Positions 49,552 through 61,726 of a stretch of DNA of 64,000 nt are shown one piece after another (positions within the stretch are counted from its first letter, which is position 1; each line of letters begins with the position of its first letter). The position numbers were made by a program, and so were the translations under genes. Origin of the DNA: Sphingomonas sp. PAMC 26605 (GTDB taxonomy: Bacteria; Pseudomonadota; Alphaproteobacteria; Sphingomonadales; Sphingomonadaceae); the NCBI RefSeq assembly GCF_000241485.1, contig NZ_JH584241.1:458761-522760 (forward strand), read 5' to 3'. Under the pieces are notes generated by a model that was given only the letters and a program-made list of their open reading frames with translations, had not been told where the DNA came from and ran no database searches.

Positions 49552-49842
49552 TTACAAATGGCGGGCTGCGTCCATGCGCTGATGCAGGATGCGGATAACG
49601 GCGATACCGTAACTGGTGGGCTGGAAATAGATGACATGCTGCTCGACGCTGCGCCGGCGATAGCCTGGCCGAATATCGGCACAGCCTTGCGCTTGCTGCG
49701 GCGCTTCGGCCGCATCGGCGCAGGCCGCTTCGATAAGATCGGTGTAGCGCATCGCCTGGGGCACGCCCCAATGCGCCACGGTATGGTCGAACACCCCGTC
49801 GAGATCGCGCTGCGCCCGTGGGGTGAGCCGGTATTCAGCCAT
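49552..49842 (-). CDS. parE: ParE-family toxin of a type II toxin-antitoxin system
   Basis: This 96-residue protein has the RelE/ParE fold signature: YRLTPRAQRDLDGVFDHTVAHWG at the start, then RPGYRRRSVEQHVIYFQP, and AVIRILHQRMDAARHL at the end. ParE toxins block DNA gyrase. The start at 49842 overlaps the antitoxin stop by 8 nt, the normal antitoxin-first order with coupled translation. Directly downstream are the intergenic repeats. Confidence 0.92.
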   Translation of the reverse strand: MAEYRLTPRAQRDLDGVFDHTVAHWGVPQAMRYTDLIEAACADAAEAPQQAQGCADIRPGYRRRSVEQHVIYFQPTSYGIAVIRILHQRMDAARHL

Positions 49843-50080
49843 GCTGCGCGGATTTGCGCTGCTTGAAAGCAGCAAAGTCGAACGGCTCCGGCGCCCCGCT
49901 CTGCTCGCCCTCGATCAGCGCCTGACGGATGCTCTCGATCTCCAGACCGCGTTCCTGCTCGCGCCGAATGAGGTCACGGATCGCCTCGCTGTCGTTGGTG
50001 TAGCTGCCGGCCTCGATCTGAGCGGCGATCCACGCATCCTGCTGTTCGGTCAGGGTAATGGTCTTGCGCACGGTCGCCAT
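49835..50080 (-). CDS. parD: ParD-family antitoxin (ribbon-helix-helix)
   Basis: This 81-residue protein has a ribbon-helix-helix N-terminus (ATVRKTITLTEQQDAWIAA, then GSYTNDSEAIRDLIR) and an acidic C-terminus that binds toxin (GAPEPFDFAAFKQRK). ParD neutralises ParE and represses its own operon. The ATG at 50080 is used because GGAG lies 6 nt before; a GTG at 50092 would overlap that site. The 332-bp stretch upstream (50081-50412) holds only repeat E and promoter-like AT-rich DNA. Confidence 0.92.
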   Translation of the reverse strand: MATVRKTITLTEQQDAWIAAQIEAGSYTNDSEAIRDLIRREQERGLEIESIRQALIEGEQSGAPEPFDFAAFKQRKSAQHG

Positions 50081-50256
50081 ATCGGTCTCCACGTCATACT
50101 ATTGATGCTATTTAGCGCATCGCATGAGCGTTGTCATTATCCGACCCTGATATATCCGGCTCATCGAGTCCGCACTGTTGTTCACTCGACCTGCGCGGGC
50201 GGTACGAACATGACCACGCCCCGCGGTGGAGCACGCAGTGCTTACCGTTATCCTCC

Positions 50257-50366
50257 CTTTCGTGCCTTCGTGCCTTCGTGCCTTCGTGTGAGCCGCCTTC
50301 TTCTTCCTTCTGCCCCAGATGAAGAGAATTTCTCACACAAAGGCACTAAGGCACAAAGGCACAAAG
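50257..50366. repeat. Inverted repeat built of 8-bp tandem units (family E)
   Basis: Left arm 50257-50292 contains (CGTGCCTT) three times; right arm 50332-50366 contains related AAGGCACA/T units in the opposite orientation. The two arms match with several differences and frame about 40 bp. The sequence does not code for a protein and resembles a repeat type seen between genes in GC-rich bacteria. Confidence 0.7.
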
Positions 50367-50412
50367 CGATCGACCCGCCGCTCCCGCGAGCACCGCCGAG
50401 CTTCGCGCAGCC

Positions 50413-51939
50413 TCAGAGGCACGCCTCGAGATACGCCTGGTCGAACCCGAAGGTCCGCGCCTTTTCGAGCGTATAGGGGCGCAGGCCCATCGAGCGATAT
50501 TCGCCGATGATCTTGCCGTCGGCCGATTCGTCGAGATATTCGAACTTGAAGAGCTCCTGCGTGACGATCACCGGGCCTTCCATGCCGATCACCTCGGTAA
50601 CGTTGGTCACGCGGCGCGACCCATCGCGCAGGCGCTTGACCTGGATGATCATCTCGACCGAATCGGCGATCTGGCGCGAGATCGCTTCCTTGGGCACCTT
50701 GATGTCGGACATCATCACCATATTCTCCATACGCGCCAGCGCCTCACGCGGAGAGTTGGCGTGGAGCGTACACATCGAGCCGTCGTGACCGGTGTTCATT
50801 GCAGCTAACATGTCGAAACACTCGCTGCCGCGAATTTCGCCGAGGATGATGCGATCCGGGCGCATACGCAGCGCGTTCTTGACGAGATCGCGGATGCTGA
50901 TCTCGCCCTGGCCTTCGAGGTTGGCCGGCCGCGTTTCGAGCGGGAGCCAGTGCGGCTGCTGCAGGCGGAGTTCGGCCGCGTCCTCGATCGTCAGCACGCG
51001 CTCGCCCGGGTCGATCATCTTCGACAGTGCGTTGAGCATCGTCGTCTTGCCCGAGCCGGTACCGCCCGAGATGACCACGTTGAAGCGGCACGCGCCCGCG
51101 ATCTTGAGCGCGGTCGCCATCTTCGGCGACATCGAGCCGAAGCCCGCCATCATGTCGAGCGTGATCGGTTTCGCCGAGAATTTACGAATCGAGATCGCGG
51201 TGCCGCGCAGCGAGAGCGGCGGGACGATGACGTTGACGCGGCTGCCGTCCTTCAAGCGGGCGTCGGCGAGTGGCGTGGTCTGGTCGACGCGGCGGCCGAC
51301 CGAGTTGCAGATGCGCTGTGCGATCTGGAAGAGATGCTCCTCGTCGCGGAATTGGATCTGCGCGAGCTCTAGCTTGCCCTTGCGCTCGACATAGGTCTGC
51401 TCGGGGCCGTTGACCATGATGTCGGTGATGTTCGGATCGGCGAGCAATTCCTCGAGCGGTCCCAGGCCGAGCAACTCGTCGACCAGCACCTTCTCGAGCG
51501 CGAACTGCTCGCGCCGGTTGAGCGTCAGCTTCAGTTCGGCGAGCACTTCGCCGATGATCGGACGGAATTCCTCGGCGAGCTCGTCCTTGTCGAGTGTCGC
51601 CGCCGCCTCGGGATCGACGCGTTCGAGCAGCCGCGGGAGGACCTGCTCCTTGATCTTGTGGATCGAGCTTTCGAAGCCCTCGACCTTCGAGCTGCCCGAT
51701 TCGCCCGACTGCGCCTGGCGGTCGGCGAGGCGCTGCATCGCGTCCAGCTGCGTGCCGGGCATCGTGCCGAGCGGCTCGGGGTCGAGGGCACCGGGAAGCG
51801 GTGGGAACTGTTCGCCCGCGCCCGGGGCCGACTCGCCGTCGGCGGGGCGCGAACCACCGCCCTGCATCGGGCGTGCGACGCCGAACGCGGGTCTTGCGCC
51901 TGCGCCCGCCATGCCAGGTCGACGCCCAAATGCACTCAT
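50413..51939 (-). CDS. cpaF: CpaF/TadA-type secretion ATPase
   Basis: This 508-residue ATPase powers Tad/Flp-type pilus assembly. The N-terminal 120 residues are Gly/Pro/Ala-rich and disordered. The central N-domain (DIMVNGPEQTYVERKGKL) is followed by the Walker A (SGGTGSGKTT), the Asp box and the His box (CTLHANSPREAL), LGEIRG as Walker B. No other tad or pilus genes are in the window, so it is a lone copy here, although the cluster could lie elsewhere. Upstream is a Shine-Dalgarno-like GAGGA about 10 nt from the ATG. Confidence 0.95.
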   Translation of the reverse strand: MSAFGRRPGMAGAGARPAFGVARPMQGGGSRPADGESAPGAGEQFPPLPGALDPEPLGTMPGTQLDAMQRLADRQAQSGESGSSKVEGFESSIHKIKEQVLPRLLERVDPEAAATLDKDELAEEFRPIIGEVLAELKLTLNRREQFALEKVLVDELLGLGPLEELLADPNITDIMVNGPEQTYVERKGKLELAQIQFRDEEHLFQIAQRICNSVGRRVDQTTPLADARLKDGSRVNVIVPPLSLRGTAISIRKFSAKPITLDMMAGFGSMSPKMATALKIAGACRFNVVISGGTGSGKTTMLNALSKMIDPGERVLTIEDAAELRLQQPHWLPLETRPANLEGQGEISIRDLVKNALRMRPDRIILGEIRGSECFDMLAAMNTGHDGSMCTLHANSPREALARMENMVMMSDIKVPKEAISRQIADSVEMIIQVKRLRDGSRRVTNVTEVIGMEGPVIVTQELFKFEYLDESADGKIIGEYRSMGLRPYTLEKARTFGFDQAYLEACL

Positions 51940-52030
51940 GCCGCCAGTTTCCTCATGCTTGGCGACAAGCGTTAGGGGAGAGTGTTTGAGATTTTCCTAA
52001 CCAAACCGCGCGGTGGGGCGCGGGCGGCTA

Positions 52031-52070
52031 AAACGAAAAGGGCACCGTCATCATGACGATGACAGTGCCC
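52031..52070 (-). terminator. Terminator of the atp operon
   Basis: A stem GGGCAC/GTGCCC with inner stem GTCATC/GATGAC (52040-52070) is followed on the minus strand by CTTTTCGTTTTAG. It lies about 20 nt downstream of atpC, the last gene of the operon. Confidence 0.7.
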
Positions 52071-52092
52071 GATCGCGGGAGAGCGAAAAAGC

Positions 52093-52347
52093 TTAGGCGG
52101 TACGCTCGGCGAGCACCGTGAGGCCGGTCGCGCTGACTTCGGCGAAACCGCCTTCGATCGCGATCAGTTCGGGCTCGCCCTTTTCGGTGCGATAGACCGA
52201 CAGCGCGCCGTCGCGGATCGTCGACATGACGGGCGCATGGCCCTCGAGCACGCCGAAATCACCCTCGGTGCCGGGGACGACGACCATGTACACGTCCTCG
52301 GAGCGGACGAGCTTTTCGGGGGTGACGAGTTCGAAGTGGAGGGGCAT
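52093..52347 (-). CDS. atpC: F1 ATP synthase epsilon subunit
   Basis: This 84-residue subunit is the short form common in alphaproteobacteria, with only the N-terminal beta-sandwich ([32 protein letters not shown]) and no helical C-terminal part. It joins the rotor stalk. The start shares one base (TGATG) with the stop of a 36-residue ORF, so its translation is probably coupled to that ORF and to the coiled-coil protein before it. Confidence 0.95.
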   Translation of the reverse strand: MPLHFELVTPEKLVRSEDVYMVVVPGTEGDFGVLEGHAPVMSTIRDGALSVYRTEKGEPELIAIEGGFAEVSATGLTVLAERTA

Positions 52348-52457
52348 CAGCGAAGCACTCTCAAAAGGATGCCTGTGACACAGGCTAGGATGTAGCAGCC
52401 GGCGAGGAAGCGGGCGAGCGGCCAGTCGTTCAGAGGCGTGATCGAGGTCACCCGCAT
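52347..52457 (-). CDS. 36-residue membrane protein between atpD and atpC
   Basis: This very short ORF starts within the TGATG that also ends the gene upstream, and ends in the TGATG that starts atpC. It encodes one hydrophobic helix ([20 protein letters not shown], residues about 15-34) with a charged start. Double overlap of one base on each side is strong evidence for translational coupling rather than chance. No family is recognised. It could be a small subunit or a pure spacer. Confidence 0.6.
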   Translation of the reverse strand: MRVTSITPLNDWPLARFLAGCYILACVTGILLRVLR

Positions 52458-52726
52458 CAAAATTTCAGCACCGCGATGACGACGCCGACCGATGCGACGA
52501 TGATCCCCATCAACCAGATCAGCAAGGAAGACCGCGCGCTTTCGATTTTTGCCGTGAGCCGGGCATCGAGCGCATCGATCTTCTGCACGATGATCTCGAT
52601 ATCGGGCTTGGTGGCGACGCCGTCGTAGACCGATCTGCCGATCGCCGCGGCGATCGCCTCCGCTTGCGCCGCCGGAAGCTCGGTCGCGCGAAGGTCGCGC
52701 GCGATGGCGAGGGTGTCGACATTCAT
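52457..52726 (-). CDS. Small coiled-coil membrane protein (DUF1640/CCDC90-like)
   Basis: This 89-residue protein has a helical start ([25 protein letters not shown]), a coiled-coil-like middle ([22 protein letters not shown]) and a C-terminal membrane helix ([20 protein letters not shown]). The layout resembles DUF1640 small proteins, relatives of mitochondrial CCDC90/MCUR1. It lies between atpD and atpC, 35 nt after atpD, and overlaps the 36-residue ORF by one base. Function unknown. Confidence 0.75.
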   Translation of the reverse strand: MNVDTLAIARDLRATELPAAQAEAIAAAIGRSVYDGVATKPDIEIIVQKIDALDARLTAKIESARSSLLIWLMGIIVASVGVVIAVLKF

Positions 52727-52761
52727 GCCGACAGCTTAGCCATTCGCGCGCGAAAAGTCGA

Positions 52762-55144
<2,383 letters not shown>

Positions 55145-55154
55145 TCTAGTCCTT

Positions 55155-55282
55155 CTTCTCCCTCTCCCCTCCGGGTAGAGGGTCGGGGAGAGGGGCAGTA
55201 TCGAGCGCCGCGCTCAGATTACTGCCCCTCTCCCGACTTCGCTTCGCTCGTCTGCCCTCTCCCCGGAGGGGAGAGGGAGAAG
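55155..55282. repeat. 128-bp palindromic repeat between atpA and atpG
   Basis: Outer arms (TTCTCCCTCTCCCCTCCGGG and its near complement) and inner arms (GGGGAGAGGGGCAGTA with complement) give one long imperfect hairpin. The right end contains the same 25-bp core as the hrpB palindrome (TCTCCCC-GGA-GGGGAGAGGGAGA). It separates two genes that are normally 10-30 nt apart. Confidence 0.88.
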
Positions 55283-55283
55283 T

Positions 55284-56816
<1,533 letters not shown>

Positions 56817-56842
56817 TTAAGCCTTTCCCAACAGCGAAGCTG

Positions 56843-57397
56843 TCAGCCTTTCATTACGTGCGCGAGAGCATTGAGACGAGTGCGAATCGAGCTGTCGATC
56901 CGCTGCGAGCCGATCTGGACGACCAGACCGCCGAGGAGGGTGGGATCGACCGAGAGATCGACCGAAACGTCGGTGCCGATGCGGGTGCGCAGCTGCTGCT
57001 TGAGCGCCTCGACCTGCTCTTCGCTGAGCGGATGCGCCGACGTCACTTCCGCAGTCGTCTCGCCGCGGTGGCGCGCGGCCAGGTCGCGGAAGGCGCGGAT
57101 GATCGCGGGGAGCTGCGACAGGCGCCGGTTGTCGGCGAGCACGCCGAGGAACTTCGCGGTCGTGGCGTCGACGTCGATCATCTCGGCGGCGGAGGCGACG
57201 GCCTTGGCGGCCTGCTCGCGCGACACGACCGGGCTGCCGATCAGCTGCGCGAACTCGCTCGACTGCGCGATCGCGGCGCGGACGCGGCCGAGGCTCGCCT
57301 CGACGGCGTCGATCGATTTGGTGTCACGCGCGAGCTCGAACAAAGCGGTGGCATAGCGGCCGCTTAAGCTTGCTTGAATACCGCCGGATGCTTCCAC
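56843..57397 (-). CDS. atpH: F1 ATP synthase delta subunit
   Basis: This 184-residue stator subunit links F1 to the F0 b subunits. The start is GTG at 57397, because family members begin with a short SGGIQASLSGRYATALFELA stretch at the N-terminus, and AGAGGA lies 10 nt upstream. A longer frame to 57439 is not supported. TTGCAA at 57505-57510 and a TAACC element 17 nt further could be the operon promoter. First gene of the atp operon; F0 genes are elsewhere, as in other alphaproteobacteria. Confidence 0.93.
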   Translation of the reverse strand: MEASGGIQASLSGRYATALFELARDTKSIDAVEASLGRVRAAIAQSSEFAQLIGSPVVSREQAAKAVASAAEMIDVDATTAKFLGVLADNRRLSQLPAIIRAFRDLAARHRGETTAEVTSAHPLSEEQVEALKQQLRTRIGTDVSVDLSVDPTLLGGLVVQIGSQRIDSSIRTRLNALAHVMKG

Positions 57398-57616
57398 GCG
57401 ATTGAGGTCCTCTTGGGCACGAATGGTGGCCCCATGCAAAACGAAGGCGCTGGGGAGCGCACCTTCAGATGGGATGGCGAGCGGTTAGCATCGGCTCGGG
57501 TCGCTTGCAAGCCATGCGCACCAAGCGGCCCTATCGCGCCGAGACGCCGCGTCTTTCACGTAACTGTAACATTCGCTTAACCATTGCTTGGCAGCTTGCG
57601 CGCCATAGAGTCGGAC

Positions 57617-59398
57617 ATGAAACGATTCGCTTTCGCTCGACCCGTTCCGGTGTCGCGTCCCTGGATACGACGCTTTGCTGCGCGCTGGGATGCCGGTGGT
57701 CGCAATCTGCGAATCCAGCTGCGGCGGATCGTCGGGGGGCTGCTCGCGATCCAGGCGCTGCTCGCCGTGGCGCTGATCGGCACGACGCTCGCGACGAGCC
57801 ACCGCGTCACCGTGCTGGTGCGCGACCGGCTCTATCCGATCGGCGAGCTGCAGCGCGTCAACGCAAGCTACACCAACGCGCTGCTGACCGCGCACAAGGT
57901 GCGTAGCGGCAACCTCTCGGCGGCGGGGGCGATCGCGACGATCCAGGCGACGCGCGCGGAGATCGCGACGAGCTGGGCGGCGTTCACGCATCACCACCTC
58001 GATGCGCGCCGCGCGAGCCAGGTCGCGCAGGTCGAGTCCGCGCGCCACGACGCCGATGCCGCGCTCGACAAGCTCCACGATCTGCTCAGCGGCAAGCGGA
58101 TCGACCAGCTCGATTTCTTCGTCAGCGGCCCGCTCTACGCCGCGATCGACCCGCTCACCGCATCGAGCACTACGCTGATGACCGATCTGCGCGCCGATGC
58201 GGTGCGCGAGAGCGCCGCGCTCGATAGCGGCTTCCTCCAGGTCTATCTGCTCGTCGCGTTCGTCACGGTGCTGGCGATGTTCGTCGCCGTCTGGGGGATG
58301 CGGATGCTCAGCCTGCGCGTCGAGCAGCCGCTGGCCTTGATCGCCGAGGCGACGCGCGACATCACGCTCGAGCGCCCCGACGCGCCGATCCCCGCGCTCG
58401 ACCGCAGCGACGAGATTGGCGACATCGCCCGCGCGCTCGCCTTTGCGCGGGAGCGTTCGGCCGAGGCCCGGCGCCTGAGCGAGGAAGCGCGGCGCACCGC
58501 CGACGCGCTGTCCGCGAGCGAACGCCGCGAGGATGCCGCGCGGGCCAAGCGCGCGGCGCATCTCGACGCGCTGTTCGAAGTGTTCGAGCGCGCCGCGGGG
58601 GTTTCGGTGCGCCAGCTCGCCTCGACCGGCCCTGCCTTGCGCGAGACCGCCGCGGCGATGTCGAGCGAAGCGGGGACGACCGAGAAGCACGCGATGGCGA
58701 CCGCCGCGCTGACCGAGCAGAGCGCGAACAACGCGCGCACGATCGCGCAATCGGCGAGCGCGCTCGCTGGCGCGATCGAGCAGATCAGCCGTGCGGCGAA
58801 CGAATCGCGCGCGGGCGTCGCGACGGTGCGCGAGCGCACGCTCGAGGGGCGCGGCCACGCCGAATCGATGGGCGCGCTGGTGGCCGAGATCGCGGCGGTG
58901 CTCGACATGATCGCCGCGGTCGCCGGGCAGACCAATCTGCTCGCATTGAACGCGACGATCGAGGCGGCGCGCGCGGGCGAGGCGGGGCGCGGCTTCGCGG
59001 TCGTCGCCGAAGAGGTGAAGGGGCTCGCGCGCCAGACGCAGACCGCAGCGGGGCGGATCGAGGCGCGGCTCGCGGCGGTGCGCACCGCGAGCGACACCGT
59101 GCTCGCGACGATCGAATCGGTCGACGGGCTGGTCGCCGAGCTCGACCAGTCGTCGGCCAATGTCGCACAGGCGGTCGACCAGCAGCGCGGCATGACGCAG
59201 GCGATCGCCTATGCCATCGCCGAGGTCGAGGACGGCACCGCCGATGCCGCCGCCAACATGCAGACGCTGCGCGAACGCGCCGAGCGCTCGCGCCAGACGT
59301 CGGACGACGTGACGCGCACCGCCGAGGATGTCGCGGGCAGCGTCGAACGGCTCCGCGGTCAGATCAACCAGCTGATGGCCGACGTCCGCGCCGCCTGA
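57617..59398 (+). CDS. Methyl-accepting chemotaxis protein
   Basis: This 593-residue chemoreceptor has two membrane helices (about 38-58 and 203-226) with a helical-bundle periplasmic sensor between, a HAMP domain (about 227-280) and a cytoplasmic signalling helix hairpin with the tip sequence [19 protein letters not shown]. Long coiled coils flank it. It should control a CheA kinase through CheW. The ligand is unknown. The ATG at 57617 is chosen; a TTG at 57584 is less likely. It is divergent from atpH with 219 bp between starts. No che genes are in the window. Confidence 0.95.
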   Translation: MKRFAFARPVPVSRPWIRRFAARWDAGGRNLRIQLRRIVGGLLAIQALLAVALIGTTLATSHRVTVLVRDRLYPIGELQRVNASYTNALLTAHKVRSGNLSAAGAIATIQATRAEIATSWAAFTHHHLDARRASQVAQVESARHDADAALDKLHDLLSGKRIDQLDFFVSGPLYAAIDPLTASSTTLMTDLRADAVRESAALDSGFLQVYLLVAFVTVLAMFVAVWGMRMLSLRVEQPLALIAEATRDITLERPDAPIPALDRSDEIGDIARALAFARERSAEARRLSEEARRTADALSASERREDAARAKRAAHLDALFEVFERAAGVSVRQLASTGPALRETAAAMSSEAGTTEKHAMATAALTEQSANNARTIAQSASALAGAIEQISRAANESRAGVATVRERTLEGRGHAESMGALVAEIAAVLDMIAAVAGQTNLLALNATIEAARAGEAGRGFAVVAEEVKGLARQTQTAAGRIEARLAAVRTASDTVLATIESVDGLVAELDQSSANVAQAVDQQRGMTQAIAYAIAEVEDGTADAAANMQTLRERAERSRQTSDDVTRTAEDVAGSVERLRGQINQLMADVRAA

Positions 59399-59468
59399 TC
59401 GCCGCTTCCGTGAACGCAGCAATGTTGCTAGCGGCGCGCAGGTGGGGCGACACAGACGGAGACGAGAC

Positions 59469-60146
59469 ATGACCGGCCAGATGCAGCAAATGACGATGTC
59501 CGACGGCGCCGAGATCGCCGTCTATCACGCGCAGCCGAGCGGCGCGCGCAAGGGCGGCCTGGTGTTGGTCCAGGAGATTTTCGGCGTCACGCCGCACATC
59601 CGCGCGCTGTGCGACGAATATGCCGCCGACGGCTATGAAGTGCTCGCGCCCGCGATCTTCGACCGCGAGCATCCCGGCTTCGAAGCCGACCACGACGCCG
59701 AGGGAATGGCGCAGGGCATCAAGCTCGCCCGCGAAGTCCATCCGTTCGACCTGAGCCTCGCCGACGTGCAGACCTGCGTCGATACGCTTGCCAAGGATGG
59801 CCCGGTGTTCGTCGTCGGCTATTGCTATGGCGGTTCGGTCGCGTGGTTCGCGGCGACGCGGATGCACAATGTCGCGGCGGCCTCGGCCTATTACGGCAGC
59901 ATGGTCCCGGCCGCCGCCGACGAGGAGCCCAAGGTCCCCGTCATCCTCCATTTCGGCCGCGAGGATCAGAGCATCCCGATGGACGGCGTCGAGAAGGTCG
60001 CGGCCAAGGATTGGCCCAACGCGACGGTCTATGTCTACGAGGCCGGCCACGGCTTCAATTCCGATCGCCGCGAAGCCTATGACGCCGAGAGCGCCAAGCT
60101 CGCCAAGGCGCGCACGCTCGCGCTGTTCGCCGCCAACGCAGGCTGA
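59469..60146 (+). CDS. Dienelactone hydrolase family protein
   Basis: This 225-residue alpha/beta hydrolase has the DLH catalytic triad: Cys in GYCYGG, Asp in FGREDQSIP and His in AGHGFN, with the Glu in VQEIFGV that hydrogen-bonds to the Cys. Classical members open the lactone ring in chloroaromatic degradation, but many have other ester substrates. The start at 59469 has GGAGACGAG upstream. A gap of 63 nt separates it from the ada gene. Confidence 0.94.
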   Translation: MTGQMQQMTMSDGAEIAVYHAQPSGARKGGLVLVQEIFGVTPHIRALCDEYAADGYEVLAPAIFDREHPGFEADHDAEGMAQGIKLAREVHPFDLSLADVQTCVDTLAKDGPVFVVGYCYGGSVAWFAATRMHNVAAASAYYGSMVPAAADEEPKVPVILHFGREDQSIPMDGVEKVAAKDWPNATVYVYEAGHGFNSDRREAYDAESAKLAKARTLALFAANAG

Positions 60147-60209
60147 CGCTTCGCTTTGAGCGCAAGCACCGGGATGGCGCGGCGCGGGCGTGTGGGTACA
60201 TAAGACCGC

Positions 60210-61250
60210 ATGACCATGACGCGCCTCCCGCTCGACCCAGACGCCGCGTGGCGCGCCTTCGAGGCGCGCGACCGGCACTCCGATGGCCGCTTCGTCGGCG
60301 CGGTGAAGACCACCCGAATCTATTGCAAGCCGAGCTGCCCGGCGCGCCGCCCCAAACGCGAGAACATGGATTTCTACCGCACGCCCGAGGAAGCGCGCGA
60401 GGCGGGGTTTCGGGCGTGCCTGCGCTGCACCCCCGATGAGGTCGGCCGAGACCGGATCGCGGTGGCGCGCGCCATCGCGCTGATCGAGGCGGCCGACGAA
60501 CTCGTCGCGCTCGACACGATCGCGGCACGCGTCGGCTATGCGCCGCACCATTTTCACCGCCTCTTCAAACGCGCGACCGGCGTGACCCCCGCTGCGTATG
60601 CGCGTGGACTGATGGCGCGTCGCGCCGCGCGCGCGCTGACCGAGGAGGCCACCGTGACCGCCGCGATCTACGAGGCCGGCTATTCCGCGCCGAGCCGCTT
60701 CTACGAGGAGGGTGCCAAGCGGCTCGGGATGAGCCCGAGCGCGTGGCGGCGTGGCGGCGAGGGGGTGACGATCCGCTGGATCCTCGTCGAGACCTCGCTC
60801 GGACCGATGCTCGTCGCGGCGACCGACAAGGGGCTGTGCCGCGTCTCGTTCGACGAGGACGAGGGCGCGTTGCGCGCGCGCTTCCCCCACGCCGAGATCG
60901 TCCCCGGCGGCGCCGCACTTGCCGACCTTGCCGCGCGCGTCGTCGCCAGCGTCGAATCGCCCGAGCGCGACCAGGACCTGCCGCTCGACGTCCGCGGCAC
61001 CGCGTTCCAGGAGGCGATCTGGCAGGCGCTGCGCGAAATCCCGCTGGGCGAGACGCGCAGCTATGCCGAGCTTGCGGCAGCCGTGGGCAACCCAAAGGCG
61101 GTGCGCGCCGCCGGAACCGCGTGCGGCGCCAACCCGGTTTCGATCGTCGTGCCGTGCCACCGCGCGCAGCGCAGCGACGGAACGCTCGGCGGCTACGCCT
61201 ATGGCATCGACCGCAAGGTCGCGCTGCGCGATCGCGAGGGCGTGGAATGA
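60210..61250 (+). CDS. ada: Ada, DNA alkylation response activator and methyltransferase
   Basis: This 346-residue protein removes methyl groups from O6-methylguanine and phosphotriesters and then activates transcription. The zinc-bound cysteines are Cys39, Cys43, Cys70 and Cys73 (YCKPSC, ACLRC), with Cys39 as the methyl acceptor. An AraC-type HTH follows, and the C-terminal domain carries the active Cys316 (VVPCHRA). Close in size to E. coli Ada (354). A GAGCGCAAG near 60159 resembles part of an Ada box, so autoregulation is possible. Its stop overlaps the DUF1203 start by 4 nt. Confidence 0.96.
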   Translation: MTMTRLPLDPDAAWRAFEARDRHSDGRFVGAVKTTRIYCKPSCPARRPKRENMDFYRTPEEAREAGFRACLRCTPDEVGRDRIAVARAIALIEAADELVALDTIAARVGYAPHHFHRLFKRATGVTPAAYARGLMARRAARALTEEATVTAAIYEAGYSAPSRFYEEGAKRLGMSPSAWRRGGEGVTIRWILVETSLGPMLVAATDKGLCRVSFDEDEGALRARFPHAEIVPGGAALADLAARVVASVESPERDQDLPLDVRGTAFQEAIWQALREIPLGETRSYAELAAAVGNPKAVRAAGTACGANPVSIVVPCHRAQRSDGTLGGYAYGIDRKVALRDREGVE

Positions 61251-61726
61251 GCGGCTTCGTCATCCGCGGGATCGACCCCGCCCCGTTCGTCCCGCTCTAC
61301 GGCCTGTCCGATGCGGCACTGCGCGAACACGGCGCGCTGCGGATGACGGTCGATGCGAGCCCGGGCTTCCCCTGCCGCGTGTCGCTCGAGGATGCCATGG
61401 TCGGCGAAAGCGTATTACTGCTCAATTACGAGCATCTGCCGGTCGATACGCCGTACCGCTCCCGCCACGCGATCTTCATTCGCGAAGGCGAAGCGCAGGC
61501 GGCACACTATGCCGACCGCGTCCCGCCGCAATTGGCGATCCGGCTGCTGTCGCTGCGCGGCTTCGATGCCGCCGGGATGATGCGCGACGCCGACGTCGTC
61601 GCGGGCCGCGACCTCACCGCCGCGATCGACCGCTTCTTCGCCGACCCCGCCATCACCTATCTCCACGCGCACAACGCCAAGCCCGGCTGCTTCGCCGCGC
61701 GGATCGACCGCGGCTCAGCCGCCTGA
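61247..61726 (+). CDS. DUF1203 family protein
   Basis: This 159-residue soluble protein fits DUF1203: FVIRGIDPAPFVPLYGLSD at the N-terminus, PGFPCRVSLEDA, GESVLLLNYEHLPVDTPYRSRHAIFIREG, and LHAHNAKPGCFAARI at the end. The two Cys residues of PCRVS and PGCFA are conserved in the family. The function is unknown. The ATGA overlap with ada suggests it takes part in, or is switched on with, the alkylation response. It converges with the serine protease gene, overlapping by 12 nt. Confidence 0.88.
   Translation: MSGFVIRGIDPAPFVPLYGLSDAALREHGALRMTVDASPGFPCRVSLEDAMVGESVLLLNYEHLPVDTPYRSRHAIFIREGEAQAAHYADRVPPQLAIRLLSLRGFDAAGMMRDADVVAGRDLTAAIDRFFADPAITYLHAHNAKPGCFAARIDRGSAA

Noticed and set aside
57374..57580. 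68-codon plus-strand frame in the atpH/MCP gap
   Set aside because: Overlaps the atpH start on the other strand, no domain, no ribosome binding site.
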